Source: Eubacterium sp. (GTDB lineage: Bacteria; Bacillota; Clostridia; Oscillospirales; Acutalibacteraceae). From it: DNA of 45,822 nucleotides. Numbering within the stretch: position 1 is the stretch's first letter; each line of letters starts with the position of its first letter. Shown here piece after piece: positions 24,216-35,757 of this stretch. The notes beneath the pieces are model-generated. The model saw only the letters and a program-made list of their open reading frames with translations. It ran no database searches and was not told the origin of the DNA. Where the stretch lies: assembly GCA_022511225.1 (NCBI GenBank), contig JAFLRZ010000016.1, forward strand, positions 1 through 45,822, in the 5' to 3' direction. The position numbers were made by a program, and so were the translations under genes.

Positions 24216-24626
24216 TTACAAATATCTGCTCTTTACCTTCAGACGCTCCATCGCTCTTGCAAGGTTTGCCTGTGAATGATGATGTTCAAGGATAGAAAGC
24301 TTCTGGCGCATTTCTTCCTCAGCTCTTTCCTTCGCCTCCTGTGCTCTGCGGGCATCTATTTCATCGGGATGCTCGGCAGAAACGCAGACAAGAAGAATCG
24401 AATTATCAAAGCATTCCAAAAATCCGTTACCGACAAAAGCGTGTACGATTTCATCATCCTTGTCAATAATTTTCATTTCGCCTGCATCTATCGGAAGTAC
24501 GCAGTTTTCGTGATGTGCAAGAAAGCACATCTGTCCTCCGTCTGTATGAGGAACGACAAGTGAAGTTGCTTCGCCGTCAAAAAATATTCTGTTTGATGCA
24601 ATAATTTTAAGCTGAAAGGTGTTCAT
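24216..24626 (-). CDS. atpC: ATP synthase F1 epsilon subunit
   Basis: This 136-residue subunit of the rotor stalk couples c-ring rotation to catalysis and can inhibit ATP hydrolysis. The N-terminal beta-sandwich (about 1-85) has the usual FFDGEATSLVVPHTDG and FVGNGFLECFDNSILLV. The C-terminal helical hairpin is Glu/Arg-rich (RRAQEAKERAEEEMRQK). It is the last gene of the operon, starting 15 bases after atpD, and ends just before a hairpin. Confidence 0.93.
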   Translation of the reverse strand: MNTFQLKIIASNRIFFDGEATSLVVPHTDGGQMCFLAHHENCVLPIDAGEMKIIDKDDEIVHAFVGNGFLECFDNSILLVCVSAEHPDEIDARRAQEAKERAEEEMRQKLSILEHHHSQANLARAMERLKVKSRYL

Positions 24627-24641
24627 ATATTCTTACCATCA

Positions 24642-26914
<2,273 letters not shown>

Positions 26915-26922
<8 letters not shown>

Positions 26923-28927
26923 TATTTACCTTCTCAAATTTATCAGCAGCTTCAAGTATTCTGCTCTTAGTATCGTCATCAAGAATCTTATCTTGTTCGA
27001 TAAGATTCGGTATTTCGGAATAATTTGTGCTTATGAAATCAAGCAGATTCATCTGGTATTTCTTTATATCGTTTACAGGAACGTTTACAAACTTCTTGTT
27101 GGTTGCTGCGACGAGAGTTATTACCATATCCGAAAGTGATAACGGCTTACCGAGAGGCTGCTTAAGGAGTTCCATAAGACCTTTACCGTAAATGAGTCCT
27201 GCCTTAGTTTCTTCATCAAGATCAGAGGAAAACTGAGTGAAAACCTCCATTTCCCTGAACTGAGCAAGATCAATACGAAGTGAGCCTGCTGCCTTTTTCA
27301 TAGCCTTTGTCTGCGCTGCGCCGCCTACACGAGATACGGAAAGACCTACGTTTACCGCAGGACGCATACCGCTGAAGAACAAATCACTTTCGAGGAAAAT
27401 CTGTCCGTCTGTAATTGAAATAACGTTAGTAGGGATATACGCAGAAACGTCGCCTGCCTGTGTTTCGATAATAGGAAGTGCGGTAATTGAACCGCCGCCG
27501 AGTTCGTCGGAAAGCTTACTTGAACGCTCAAGTAAACGGGAATGAAGATAAAATACGTCACCCGGATAAGCTTCACGTCCCGGACTTCTTTCAAGCAGAA
27601 GTGAAAGCGCACGGTAAGCTACTGCGTGCTTGCTTAAATCGTCATATACAATAAGGCAGTCCTTGCCCTGATACATAAAGTGCTCTGCTAATGCAGTTGC
27701 AGAATAAGGTGCAATATACTGAAGAGATGCAGGGTCGGACGCTGTTGCACAAACAACTATCGTATAATCCATTGCCCCTGCTTTTTCAAGAGTATTTACA
27801 AGCTTTGCAACACTTGACGCCTTCTGACCTATTGCGTTATAGATGCAGATAACGTCCTTGCCCTTTTGATTAAGTATTGTATCAATGGCAATTGAGGTTT
27901 TACCTGTCTGCCTGTCGCCTATAATAAGCTCTCTCTGTCCTCTGCCTATAGGGAACATTGAGTCGATTGAGAGAATACCCGTTGCCATTGGAGTGTCAAC
28001 GCTTTTTCGATCAACAATTGAAGGAGCGCTATGCTCGATAGGTCTGTAATCCTCGGCATCAATATCTCCCTTGCCGTCAATTGCCTCACCGAGAGCATTA
28101 ACGATTCTGCCTATAAACGAAGCACCTACAGGAACGCCGGCACTTTTATGAGTACGCTTTACTCTCGTGCCCTGATGAATACCCATATCACTTCCGAAAA
28201 GGATAATACCGACAGAATTTCTCTTTATATCCTGCACCATACCCTTTATGCCGTTTTCAAACACAACGATTTCGCCGTACATAGCGTGGTCAAGACCGTG
28301 AACGGTAGCAATACTGTCACCTACTCTGACAACTGTGCCGATTTCTTCACTGTCACGGCAAAGCTCAAAGTCCCTGACATCCTGACGAAGCACCTGAATA
28401 ATCGTATCCTGCTCTGCTTCGCTTTCGCGTGCGGTTTTCATTACTTGATTTTTGATAGATTCAAGCTTGCTTTTAAGGCTGAAGTCGTACTCCTTACTGC
28501 CTACACTGATAATAAAACCGCCGATAAGGCTGTCATCTTTGACAATTTCAATCTTTGCATCTTCTGCCTTTTCTTCCTTGCAGACAAATTTCTTTATGCC
28601 GTCAAGCTGTTTATCGTCAGGCGGATTTACACAGTAGACTATTGCCTCGGCAATATTTGATTTTTTGTTAAGCTCGGATATATAGTTCTTAATAATATCT
28701 TGCAGGCTGCTGACATTACACTCCTGAGCAAGCTCTGCAATAAAGCTTTGAACTGACGGAGCAAACAACTCGTCAATAACCTTGCGCTTATCCTGATTTG
28801 AAACGTTTGGATTATCAAGTATCTGTGCAAGCTCATCACTTGATTTAACAAGCCTGAGTGCTTCCTCAAGACCTGAAACACTTGCCTGTGATGAAAGCAA
28901 TGCATCAATATATTTATCAAAATTCAT
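26915..28927 (-). CDS. atpHA: Fused ATP synthase F1 delta and alpha subunits (AtpH-AtpA), single ORF
   Basis: One continuous 670-codon ORF encodes both subunits. Residues 1 to about 160 are a whole delta subunit: an N-terminal helical domain (YIDALLSSQASVSGLEEALRL) and a C-terminal domain with DDSLIGGFIISVGSKEYDFSLKSKLESI. After a short linker (about 161-175), an essentially complete alpha subunit follows: N-terminal helix about 175-190, IGTVVRVGDSIATVHGL, Walker A GDRQTGKT (337-344), YDDLSKHAVAYR, and SVSRVGGAAQTKAMKK with the arginine finger. Normally the genes are separate because F1 contains three alpha but one delta. No stop occurs at the junction. The only Met there (residue 163, nucleotide 28441) has no ribosome binding site in front of it. 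Mycobacteria fuse b with delta; I do not know of a described delta-alpha fusion. The start at 28927 overlaps the atpF stop. Confidence 0.93.
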
Positions 28928-29409
28928 TATTCATCACTGCCTTCACTCAAAAATTCATCATAGAGCTTGCTGTCAATTTCGGCTGAGGAGTTAGCACCGA
29001 TAACCTTTTGTGCAGTCTCCATTGCAAGAGCCGCAATTTCCTCTTTAGCGGCGCGCTTAGCCTTTTCAACCTCAAGATTTGCTGCCTTTTTGGCATCACT
29101 TCTGATTCTATCAGCGTCATTATGCGCTCTGTCAACAATCTTGCTATACTCATTTTTTCCGCTCGTTCTTGCATCGTCAAGGATTTGTCTTCTCTCCTCC
29201 TCAACACCGTCAAGCTCAGTCTGGTGCTTAAGCATAAGCTCATCAGCAGTTTTCTTGGTGTTCTCTGCAATTTCAAGCTGGGTATCAATCATTTCCTGCC
29301 TTTTATCAAGCACCTTTTTAATCGGCTTAAAAAGGAAAACTCTGATTAATACGAAAAACAGAATAAGATTAATAATAGTCCATAAAAAATTAAAATCAAA
29401 CTTTAACAT
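28927..29409 (-). CDS. atpF: ATP synthase F0 b subunit
   Basis: This 160-residue stator subunit has one N-terminal membrane helix (NFLWTIINLILFFVLIRVFLF, about 8-28). A long charged coiled coil follows (about 35-145, rich in Glu, Lys and Ala) and extends up the side of F1 to delta. AAAGGA lies nine bases before ATG 29409. Its stop codon shares a base with the next gene's start, so b and delta-alpha are translationally linked. Confidence 0.93.
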   Translation of the reverse strand: MLKFDFNFLWTIINLILFFVLIRVFLFKPIKKVLDKRQEMIDTQLEIAENTKKTADELMLKHQTELDGVEEERRQILDDARTSGKNEYSKIVDRAHNDADRIRSDAKKAANLEVEKAKRAAKEEIAALAMETAQKVIGANSSAEIDSKLYDEFLSEGSDE

Positions 29410-29433
29410 TAGATGGGTTCCTTTCGTTAATCT

Positions 29434-29679
<246 letters not shown>

Positions 29680-29708
29680 CTAAAATTATGTTTTGTTTAT
29701 ATTTTTAA

Positions 29709-30506
29709 TTATGCAGCCTTAGCTGCTTTTTTGCTGTGTCTTTTAAGCTTTTTCTTTTGCTTTCGCTTTTTTGTTTCCTCTTCGGTTTCAACTGCCTCCT
29801 GAACATAAAGAGCAGTAAGGAACACGAATATATACGCCTGCAAAAGTCCGTCAAATATATCAAAGTACAGACTCAGCACTACAGGAACTACCATAGGCAC
29901 AACTGCTTTGATAAGTTCCATAATCGTAAAGGCGGCGATTACGTTACCGAAAAGTCGCATACAAAGTGAAAGCGGTTTTGTAAATACCTCTAAAATATTA
30001 ATCGGTGTGATAACCCATATAGGTTTTGTGAATGCCTTTATTCTGCCGAGAAAGCCTTTCTCCTTAAAAGCGCAGTACTCGACGAGCACGATACTCGTTA
30101 TTGCCATAGCGGCAGTAACCTGCATACTCTTTGTCGGCGGTTTCATACCAAACAGTCCGATTATATTTGACACGCCGATGAAAAGTGCCATACTCATAAG
30201 CCACGGTATATACTTATATACCTTCTCGCCCATAAGCCCTTTGAAGAACTCCTCACCTTTGGTATACGCAAGCTCGAGCAGAAGCTGACGCTTTGAGAGC
30301 TTGCCCGTGACCTTTAAATTTCTTGTCAGCAGAATAGAAATAATCGCGAGAGCTGCGATAATAATCCACGAAACTACTGTAGCCTCATCAAATCCGATTT
30401 TGACATTCCCTATCTTGAAGCTGAAAACCTCTGCAATATTCAGCTGCTCATTAAGCTCCTCAGCTAAGTTAAGTCTTATAAAATCCGAATTTAATATAGT
30501 AATCAC
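29709..30506 (-). CDS. atpB: ATP synthase F0 a subunit, first gene of the atp operon
   Basis: This 265-residue membrane subunit forms the ion half-channels. The essential arginine is Arg184 in PLSLCMRLFGN. The last helix ends in YIFVFLTALYVQEAVETEEETKK and is followed by an unusual basic tail of about 20 residues (K/R/H-rich, to AAKAA). The start is uncertain. The only canonical in-frame codon is GTG 30506, but a perfect GGAGGTGAT site overlaps it. An in-frame ATA at 30497 has ideal eight-base spacing from that site. No atpI gene precedes it. Confidence 0.9.
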   Translation of the reverse strand: MITILNSDFIRLNLAEELNEQLNIAEVFSFKIGNVKIGFDEATVVSWIIIAALAIISILLTRNLKVTGKLSKRQLLLELAYTKGEEFFKGLMGEKVYKYIPWLMSMALFIGVSNIIGLFGMKPPTKSMQVTAAMAITSIVLVEYCAFKEKGFLGRIKAFTKPIWVITPINILEVFTKPLSLCMRLFGNVIAAFTIMELIKAVVPMVVPVVLSLYFDIFDGLLQAYIFVFLTALYVQEAVETEEETKKRKQKKKLKRHSKKAAKAA

Positions 30507-30530
30507 CTCCGAATGAATGCATCTTTCCGT

Positions 30531-30559
30531 ATTATACTACTTTTGATTTTGAATTTCAA
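30531..30559 (-). promoter_or_regulatory. atp operon promoter
   Basis: The minus strand has TTGAAA (30554-30559), a 17-base spacer and a perfect TATAAT (30531-30536). The predicted start near 30524 leaves a leader under 25 bases, nearly all of it ribosome binding region. Confidence 0.75.
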
Positions 30560-30646
30560 ATACATTATATACAAATTTTAGGGTGTAAATTTGAATTTTT
30601 CTGTTAAGATTTTCGCTTGAAAAAATAAATTATTTTATTATATTTA

Positions 30647-30675
30647 TTTACATATTAATTTCTTTCGTATATAAT
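30647..30675 (+). promoter_or_regulatory. proS promoter
   Basis: TTTACA (30647-30652), a 17-base spacer and TATAAT (30670-30675). The leader to the ATG is about 35 bases, too short for a T-box. Confidence 0.7.
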
Positions 30676-30716
30676 ATATTTTTGAAAAACGGCAGAGAAA
30701 GGTTGTGAAAATCATT

Positions 30717-32159
30717 ATGGCAAAAAATCAGGAGAAAATGGTAGATGCTATCACCTCTATGGATGAGGATTTTGCAAAATGGTACACTGACGTATGTAAA
30801 AAAGCAGAGCTTGTTTCGTACACAAGCGTAAAGGGTTGTATGGTTATAAGACCGTACGGCTATGCTATATGGGAAAATATCCAGAGTATTCTTGACGGTA
30901 TGTTCAAGGAAACAGGACACGAAAACGTAAATATGCCGATGTTTATTCCCGAAAGTCTGCTTCAGAAGGAGGCTGACCACGTTGAAGGCTTTGCGCCTGA
31001 ATGTGCTTGGGTAACGTACGGCGGAAGCGAAAAGCTTGAGGAAAGGCTTTGTGTAAGACCTACGTCTGAAACTCTTTTCTGCGAGCATTTTAAGGATATC
31101 GTTCACTCTCACAGAGATTTGCCTAAGCTTTATAATCAGTGGGTATCTGTTGTAAGATGGGAAAAGACGACAAGACCATTCCTTCGTTCAAGAGAATTTT
31201 TATGGCAGGAAGGTCATACACTTCACGCAACTGCTGATGAAGCAATCGAAGAGACAGAGAGAATGCTTGGTGTTTATACAAAATTCTGTCAGGAATATCT
31301 TGCAATGCCTGTTGTTCAGGGTATGAAAACCGAGAGCGATAAGTTTGCAGGTGCAGAAAGAACGTACTGCATTGAGGCACTTATGCACGACGGAAAGGCG
31401 CTTCAGGCAGGCACAAGCCACTACTTCGGTGACGGCTTTGCAAAAGCATTTGATATTCAATATTCTAACAAGGAAAACAAGCTTACATATCCTCATCAGA
31501 CCTCTTGGGGTATGACTACAAGACTTATCGGCGCTATTATTATGACTCACGGAGATGACAACGGACTTGTTCTTCCTCCTGCAGTCGCTCCTATTCAGGT
31601 TATCGTGCTTCCTATCGCTCAGCACAAGGAGGGTGTACTCGACAGGGCAAACGCGCTTGTAGACGAACTTAAAAAGGTGTGCCGTGTTAAGATTGACGAT
31701 TCAAGCAATTCTCCGGGCTGGAAGTTTGCTGAATACGAGATGAAGGGCGTTCCTGTAAGAGTTGAGATCGGACCTAAGGATATTGAAAATAATCAGTGTG
31801 TAGTCGTTACACGTCATAACAGAGAAAAGACTGTTGTATCACTTGATGAGATTGCAACCGTTATTCCTCAGAAGCTTCAGGAGGTTCGTGACGGTCTTTA
31901 TGACAAGGCACTTAAAAACAGAGAAAACAGGACTTACAAATGCACCTCGTTAGATGAAATCACAAAGGCACTCGAAGATAACGGCGACGGCTTTGTTAAG
32001 GCAATGTGGTGCGGTGATGAGGAATGCGAGGATAAGGTTAAGGAAATTACCGGTGTAGGCTCACGCTGTATTCCGTTTGATCAGGAGGAAATCAGCGACG
32101 TATGCGTATGCTGCGGCAAGCCTGCAAAGAAAATGCTTTATTGGGGCAAGGCTTATTAA
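30717..32159 (+). CDS. proS: Prolyl-tRNA synthetase, short archaeal/eukaryote-like type
   Basis: This 480-residue class II synthetase charges tRNA-Pro. It lacks the insertion (editing) domain of the E. coli-type enzyme and follows the shorter form found in Clostridia. It has the N-terminal [41 protein letters not shown], motif 2 around [24 protein letters not shown], and motif 3 around [15 protein letters not shown]. The C-terminal zinc-type cysteines are CGDEECEDK and [10 protein letters not shown], ending in the family-typical ..WGKAY. ATG 30717 is preferred over GTG 30705, which lies only two bases after the GG of the purine-rich site. Confidence 0.95.
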   Translation: MAKNQEKMVDAITSMDEDFAKWYTDVCKKAELVSYTSVKGCMVIRPYGYAIWENIQSILDGMFKETGHENVNMPMFIPESLLQKEADHVEGFAPECAWVTYGGSEKLEERLCVRPTSETLFCEHFKDIVHSHRDLPKLYNQWVSVVRWEKTTRPFLRSREFLWQEGHTLHATADEAIEETERMLGVYTKFCQEYLAMPVVQGMKTESDKFAGAERTYCIEALMHDGKALQAGTSHYFGDGFAKAFDIQYSNKENKLTYPHQTSWGMTTRLIGAIIMTHGDDNGLVLPPAVAPIQVIVLPIAQHKEGVLDRANALVDELKKVCRVKIDDSSNSPGWKFAEYEMKGVPVRVEIGPKDIENNQCVVVTRHNREKTVVSLDEIATVIPQKLQEVRDGLYDKALKNRENRTYKCTSLDEITKALEDNGDGFVKAMWCGDEECEDKVKEITGVGSRCIPFDQEEISDVCVCCGKPAKKMLYWGKAY

Positions 32160-32190
32160 TTAATATGAACAATGCAAAGGAGATAATGCT

Positions 32191-33207
32191 ATGTCAGTTT
32201 TAGTTACAGGCGGATTAGGTTACATTGGCTCTCACACTTGTGTTGAGCTTATGAACAGCGGTGTTGAGGTTGTAGTTGTTGACAATCTCTACAACTGCAA
32301 AAAAAGCTCTTATGACAGAATCAAGGCTCTTGTTGGCAAGGACTTCAAATTCTATGAGTGCGACATTCGAGATGCTGAGGGACTTAATGAGATTTTTGAT
32401 AAGGAAAATATCAGCTCGGTAATTCACTTTGCAGGCTTAAAGGCTGTAGGCGAAAGCGTTGCAAAGCCGCTTGAATATTTTGATAACAACGTAAACGGTA
32501 CTCTCGTGTTGCTTGACGTTATGAGAAAGCACGGTTGTAAGAAAATTGTTTTCTCCTCCTCGGCAACAGTATACGGAATGAACAACGTATCCCCTCTTAC
32601 TGAGGATATGGAGGTAGGCGGTGTTACCAACCCGTACGGCAGAACGAAGTATATGATAGAGTGCATACTTAAGGATTTATACACTTCCGACGATGAATGG
32701 TCAATCGTTCTTCTCCGCTATTTCAATCCTATCGGTGCTCACAAAAGCGGAACTATGGGCGAAGATCCTAACGGTATTCCGAACAACCTTATGCCTTATA
32801 TCACTCAGGTGGCAATCGGCAAGAGAGAGCATCTTAACGTATGGGGTGATGATTATGACACTCCTGACGGAACAGGTGTAAGAGATTATATTCACGTTGT
32901 TGACCTTGCGCTCGGTCACCTTAAGGCAGTTGAAAAGGCTGAAAAGGAAAACGGATTATTCATCTACAATCTCGGTACAGGTGTCGGCTACTCGGTTCTC
33001 GACGTTGTTAAGGCATTCGAAAAGGCATCAGGACAGGATATTCCGTATGTAATCGGACCTCGCCGTGCAGGAGATATTGCAACATGCTATTCAGACCCGA
33101 GCAAAGCATTAAACGAGCTTGGCTGGAAGGCTGAAAGAGGAATCGAGGAGATGTGCGAGGACAGCTGGAGATGGCAGAGCACAAATCCGAACGGCTATCC
33201 GGATTAA
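32191..33207 (+). CDS. galE: UDP-glucose 4-epimerase
   Basis: GalE interconverts UDP-glucose and UDP-galactose, supplying galactosyl units for surface polysaccharides or galactose use. The 338-residue short-chain dehydrogenase-type protein has the NAD motif TGGLGYIGSH, the catalytic Ser in FSSSATVYG and YGRTK (Tyr-x-x-x-Lys). The C-terminal signature NPNGYPD is also present. AAGGAG precedes ATG 32191, only 31 bases after proS, so the two are probably co-transcribed; no further Leloir genes are nearby. Alternative activities such as UDP-GlcNAc epimerase are possible in this family. Confidence 0.95.
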   Translation: MSVLVTGGLGYIGSHTCVELMNSGVEVVVVDNLYNCKKSSYDRIKALVGKDFKFYECDIRDAEGLNEIFDKENISSVIHFAGLKAVGESVAKPLEYFDNNVNGTLVLLDVMRKHGCKKIVFSSSATVYGMNNVSPLTEDMEVGGVTNPYGRTKYMIECILKDLYTSDDEWSIVLLRYFNPIGAHKSGTMGEDPNGIPNNLMPYITQVAIGKREHLNVWGDDYDTPDGTGVRDYIHVVDLALGHLKAVEKAEKENGLFIYNLGTGVGYSVLDVVKAFEKASGQDIPYVIGPRRAGDIATCYSDPSKALNELGWKAERGIEEMCEDSWRWQSTNPNGYPD

Positions 33208-33224
33208 TAGAATATAGTATAAGA

Positions 33225-33258
33225 AAAAGACTTGTTCGCAATGAACAAGTCTTTTTTT
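33225..33258 (+). terminator. proS-galE terminator
   Basis: AAAGACTTGTTC pairs with GAACAAGTCTTT around a six-base loop and is followed by a run of seven T. It begins about 20 bases after the galE stop. Confidence 0.85.
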
Positions 33259-33273
33259 ATATAGTGCTGCGCG

Positions 33274-33336
33274 CGTGGGGCGATGCGGTCGTCGTTCCCT
33301 GTGGGAATTCATTTCTATACAATTTCGGTGCAATTA
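33274..33336. repeat. Diverged intergenic repeat, copy A
   Basis: This 63-base stretch aligns without gaps to 44864-44926; by hand 43 of 63 positions are identical and 16 of the 20 differences are transitions. A short stem (GCGAT/GTCGT in RNA, with wobble pairs) is kept at the centre of the first half. The right end overlaps the 3' end of the VanZ-like gene and supplies its last codons and stop. Confidence 0.6.
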
Positions 33337-33779
33337 TGCTTTTTTATAAGTGCATAAATACCATAGCCTATAAGCAGTCCGAGAACATTCAGGATTATAT
33401 CATCAACGTCAAAGCATCCTACCATAAAAACGAGCTGAGTACTCTCTATAACAACAGGAATTATGATTGCTGACAGAATATATTTCCAAAACGAAGCAAG
33501 CTTTTTGAATACTAAAGGAATAAGTGCACCCAAAGGAATAAATACAGCCACATTCCCTACAAGATTAACAATAGCATAGTGAAAATTTTCTCCTGCCATA
33601 ATATTGCGAAAATAGCCGACTATATAATGAAACGGAATAAAATTTGTGTTACGCCTTACATAATCAGAAAAGGGCAAATTAAAATAATTCTGCCTGCCGT
33701 TAAAAAACAGTAAATATATCATAACGGCACAATATAATGCTAAAGCTACACGCAAATAGACCTGTTTTTTGTCTTTCAT
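33315..33779 (-). CDS. VanZ-like family membrane protein
   Basis: This 154-residue protein has about four to five membrane helices. It has the VanZ-family pattern: N-terminal helix YLRVALALYCAVMIYLLFF, RRNTNFIPFHYI, NLVGNVAVFIPLGALIPL and ESTQLVFMVGCFDVDDIILNVLGLLIGY. VanZ itself modestly raises teicoplanin resistance; most relatives have no defined role. Start ATG 33779 has AAGGG about 12 bases upstream. It lies last in an operon after the DUF4173/DUF4153-like gene. Its final residues (NCTEIV) fall within an intergenic repeat, so the C-terminus may have been altered by that element. Confidence 0.8.
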   Translation of the reverse strand: MKDKKQVYLRVALALYCAVMIYLLFFNGRQNYFNLPFSDYVRRNTNFIPFHYIVGYFRNIMAGENFHYAIVNLVGNVAVFIPLGALIPLVFKKLASFWKYILSAIIIPVVIESTQLVFMVGCFDVDDIILNVLGLLIGYGIYALIKKHNCTEIV

Positions 33780-33817
33780 AGTGTGATACCCTTTACTAAA
33801 ATTTGTGTTATACTGCA

Positions 33818-35539
33818 TTACACTTCATCTGAATAAGAATCCGAATACTCGTTATAATATTCATTTGAGTATTCATCTTCGTAGTATTTTTCATAATAAT
33901 CGTCACTGAGTTTTTCATCAAAGTACTTCTTTTCATCCGGTGATAAGCCGTCGTAATACTCTTTGCAAAGAGAAACTGCAGTATGAGCTGAGCAATTATA
34001 TTCTCTGAAATCGGAATTATCGTAATCGTAATACTCAAATCTGAGCTTTTCATAAATTTCATACTGTGCTTTTAAGGATATATCCTTATCATCACTTTTG
34101 ATAAGCTCAACAACGTAAGGTACTGACGAGTCGGAAAGATTTGCAAGATACTTTACGTCAAGAGTATCAATTTTACTGCTCTCATAAGCATTTATATTAT
34201 ACTCAGCAATTCTTGCATCTATGTTACTGAAGGCAAGAGCAATGAAAATTGCACTGCAAATTACGACAATGCTTTGCATATAGCTGATTTTCGGATTAAT
34301 AATATGAAGTATATAAAAGAGGATTGCAACAAGCATCATCAGCATAAAGGTGCATACCATAATTCTGTTTTTAGAAAGACCGAATATCTCTATATTAAGC
34401 TTCATTTTTGCCATTGAGGTTATGAGAAGAAGCACTGAAAACAGCATAATAAATGATGATATAGCTTTTATTGCGACAGGAGTTTTGCCTGTTCTTTTTG
34501 TAAAAATGCAGACAAGTGTAATGATTATCATATTTATCGCGCAAATTGCAAACATCTCAAAAAATCCTCTTCGTGCAAATTCGCTTGCAGTGAGCTCGTA
34601 GCCCTCAGGAAGTATTCCCGAAAACGCAGAGAAGAAATATGCAAGCTGTGAAAAAAGATACGTGAGATAGACGAGTGAAATTACACTGAGAAAGGTGATG
34701 CTTACGGTCTTGGGAACGAAGCCCTTGTATGGCTTTCTTGTATCCGTGCTGATGCCGAGTCTTTTTCTTTTTGCTATAAAGTAGAAAACTACGTAAAGAA
34801 AAACGAACACCGAAATAACAAGCTCAACAAGATATTTTCCTATGCTTTTAAGCACGATTGACATAAGACTGCCGAAAGCCTCATCACTGCTGATAAGGAG
34901 CGGAATAACTACGAGCAGAACAGGAAACGAAACAGCGATACCGATAAAAACATTTTTTATTCCGCCGTTTTTCTTATTAGCGTCTTTAAATCCGTTTCTG
35001 ATTTCGGGTGAATTTGAAAACGGTTTGACAAAAATACCTGAAAGCATATCAAAGCAGATTTTATAGCTGCCCTGCTTATTTGAAAAAGTACCGCTCAGTC
35101 CGCAGGTATAAACCGTAAACAGTCCGGCAATAATGAAAAACATTACTGCGTTGATGAAATAATCGTGGTAAACAGTAAAGGTAACCGAGCCTGCGAGCGA
35201 AAGAAATCCGCAAATATATGAAAAGGCAGAGGTTTTATTTTCTTTCTTAAAAAGATATGCGCTTACGACTGTAAAGAGTGCAAAAAACGAAATTGTAAAG
35301 CCGAGATTTAAGCCGTGGAGCAAAGTAAAATCAATCATCAAAAAGCTGAGTGCTGCAAAAATGGCTGTGAAAATCGTATCTTTTTTATCAAACTTAATTG
35401 ATTTTCTCTCTTTGACAGGCGGTATATAGTATATCGGTTGGTTATTGATAGGTGCTGAGTAATTAACTCCGTTAGGTGATGAATTGTTCTGCTGATTCTG
35501 ATTATTTTCTGTGTGAAAATATATTTCCTGATTTTCCAT
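33818..35539 (-). CDS. DUF4173/DUF4153-like multi-pass membrane protein
   Basis: The product is 573 residues. It has an Asn/Gln-rich cytoplasmic start (1-45), about 10-12 membrane helices (50-430), then a soluble C-terminal region (430-573). That region ends in an acidic, tyrosine-rich tail (YYEKYYEDEYSNEYYNEY). The motif YLFSQLAYFFSAFSGILPEGYELTASEFARRGFFEM is a recognisable block of the DUF4173/DUF4153 group. The function is unknown. Its start lies two bases after the stop of the Xre regulator. Together with DUF2975 this is a common Firmicutes arrangement of a small regulator with membrane proteins of unknown role. Confidence 0.7.
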   Translation of the reverse strand: MENQEIYFHTENNQNQQNNSSPNGVNYSAPINNQPIYYIPPVKERKSIKFDKKDTIFTAIFAALSFLMIDFTLLHGLNLGFTISFFALFTVVSAYLFKKENKTSAFSYICGFLSLAGSVTFTVYHDYFINAVMFFIIAGLFTVYTCGLSGTFSNKQGSYKICFDMLSGIFVKPFSNSPEIRNGFKDANKKNGGIKNVFIGIAVSFPVLLVVIPLLISSDEAFGSLMSIVLKSIGKYLVELVISVFVFLYVVFYFIAKRKRLGISTDTRKPYKGFVPKTVSITFLSVISLVYLTYLFSQLAYFFSAFSGILPEGYELTASEFARRGFFEMFAICAINMIIITLVCIFTKRTGKTPVAIKAISSFIMLFSVLLLITSMAKMKLNIEIFGLSKNRIMVCTFMLMMLVAILFYILHIINPKISYMQSIVVICSAIFIALAFSNIDARIAEYNINAYESSKIDTLDVKYLANLSDSSVPYVVELIKSDDKDISLKAQYEIYEKLRFEYYDYDNSDFREYNCSAHTAVSLCKEYYDGLSPDEKKYFDEKLSDDYYEKYYEDEYSNEYYNEYSDSYSDEV

Positions 35540-35541
35540 AA

Positions 35542-35748
35542 CTAATCTCCTGTATATTCAAGTATATCGGCAACCTGACAGTCAAGCTCTTTGCAGATTG
35601 CTTCAAGCGTTGAAAAGCGAATTGCTTTCGCCTTCCCTGTTTTTAATATAGACAGATTTGCAGGTGTGATGCCGATTCTGTCTGCGAGCTCGCCTGAGGA
35701 CATTTTGCGCTTTGCAAGCATTACGTCAAGATTTACTACAATTGCCAT
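35542..35748 (-). CDS. Small Xre-family helix-turn-helix regulator
   Basis: At 68 residues this is little more than a Cro/CI-type DNA-binding domain (VNLDVMLAKRKMSSGELADRIGITPANLSILKTGKAKAIRFSTLEAICKEL). The recognition helix lies at about 28-36. It is related to the short YozG-like regulators often found beside DUF2975 genes. It has a strong AAGGAGGGG site and sits between the DUF2975 and DUF4173/DUF4153-like genes with 9- and 2-base gaps. Autoregulation of the operon is the simplest guess. Confidence 0.88.
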   Translation of the reverse strand: MAIVVNLDVMLAKRKMSSGELADRIGITPANLSILKTGKAKAIRFSTLEAICKELDCQVADILEYTGD

Positions 35749-35757
35749 AACCCCTCC

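Noticed and set aside
28441-28480. Separate alpha-subunit start inside the delta-alpha ORF
   Set aside because: Met163 exists, but the preceding bases contain no AGGAGG-like site and no intervening stop, so a separate gene start is not supported.
30676-30716. T-box leader for proS
   Set aside because: The leader is only about 35 bases, with no T-box sequence or antiterminator.
31123-31625. Minus-strand ORFs within proS
   Set aside because: They lack ribosome binding sites and family motifs and lie opposite a well-supported gene; they are shadow frames.
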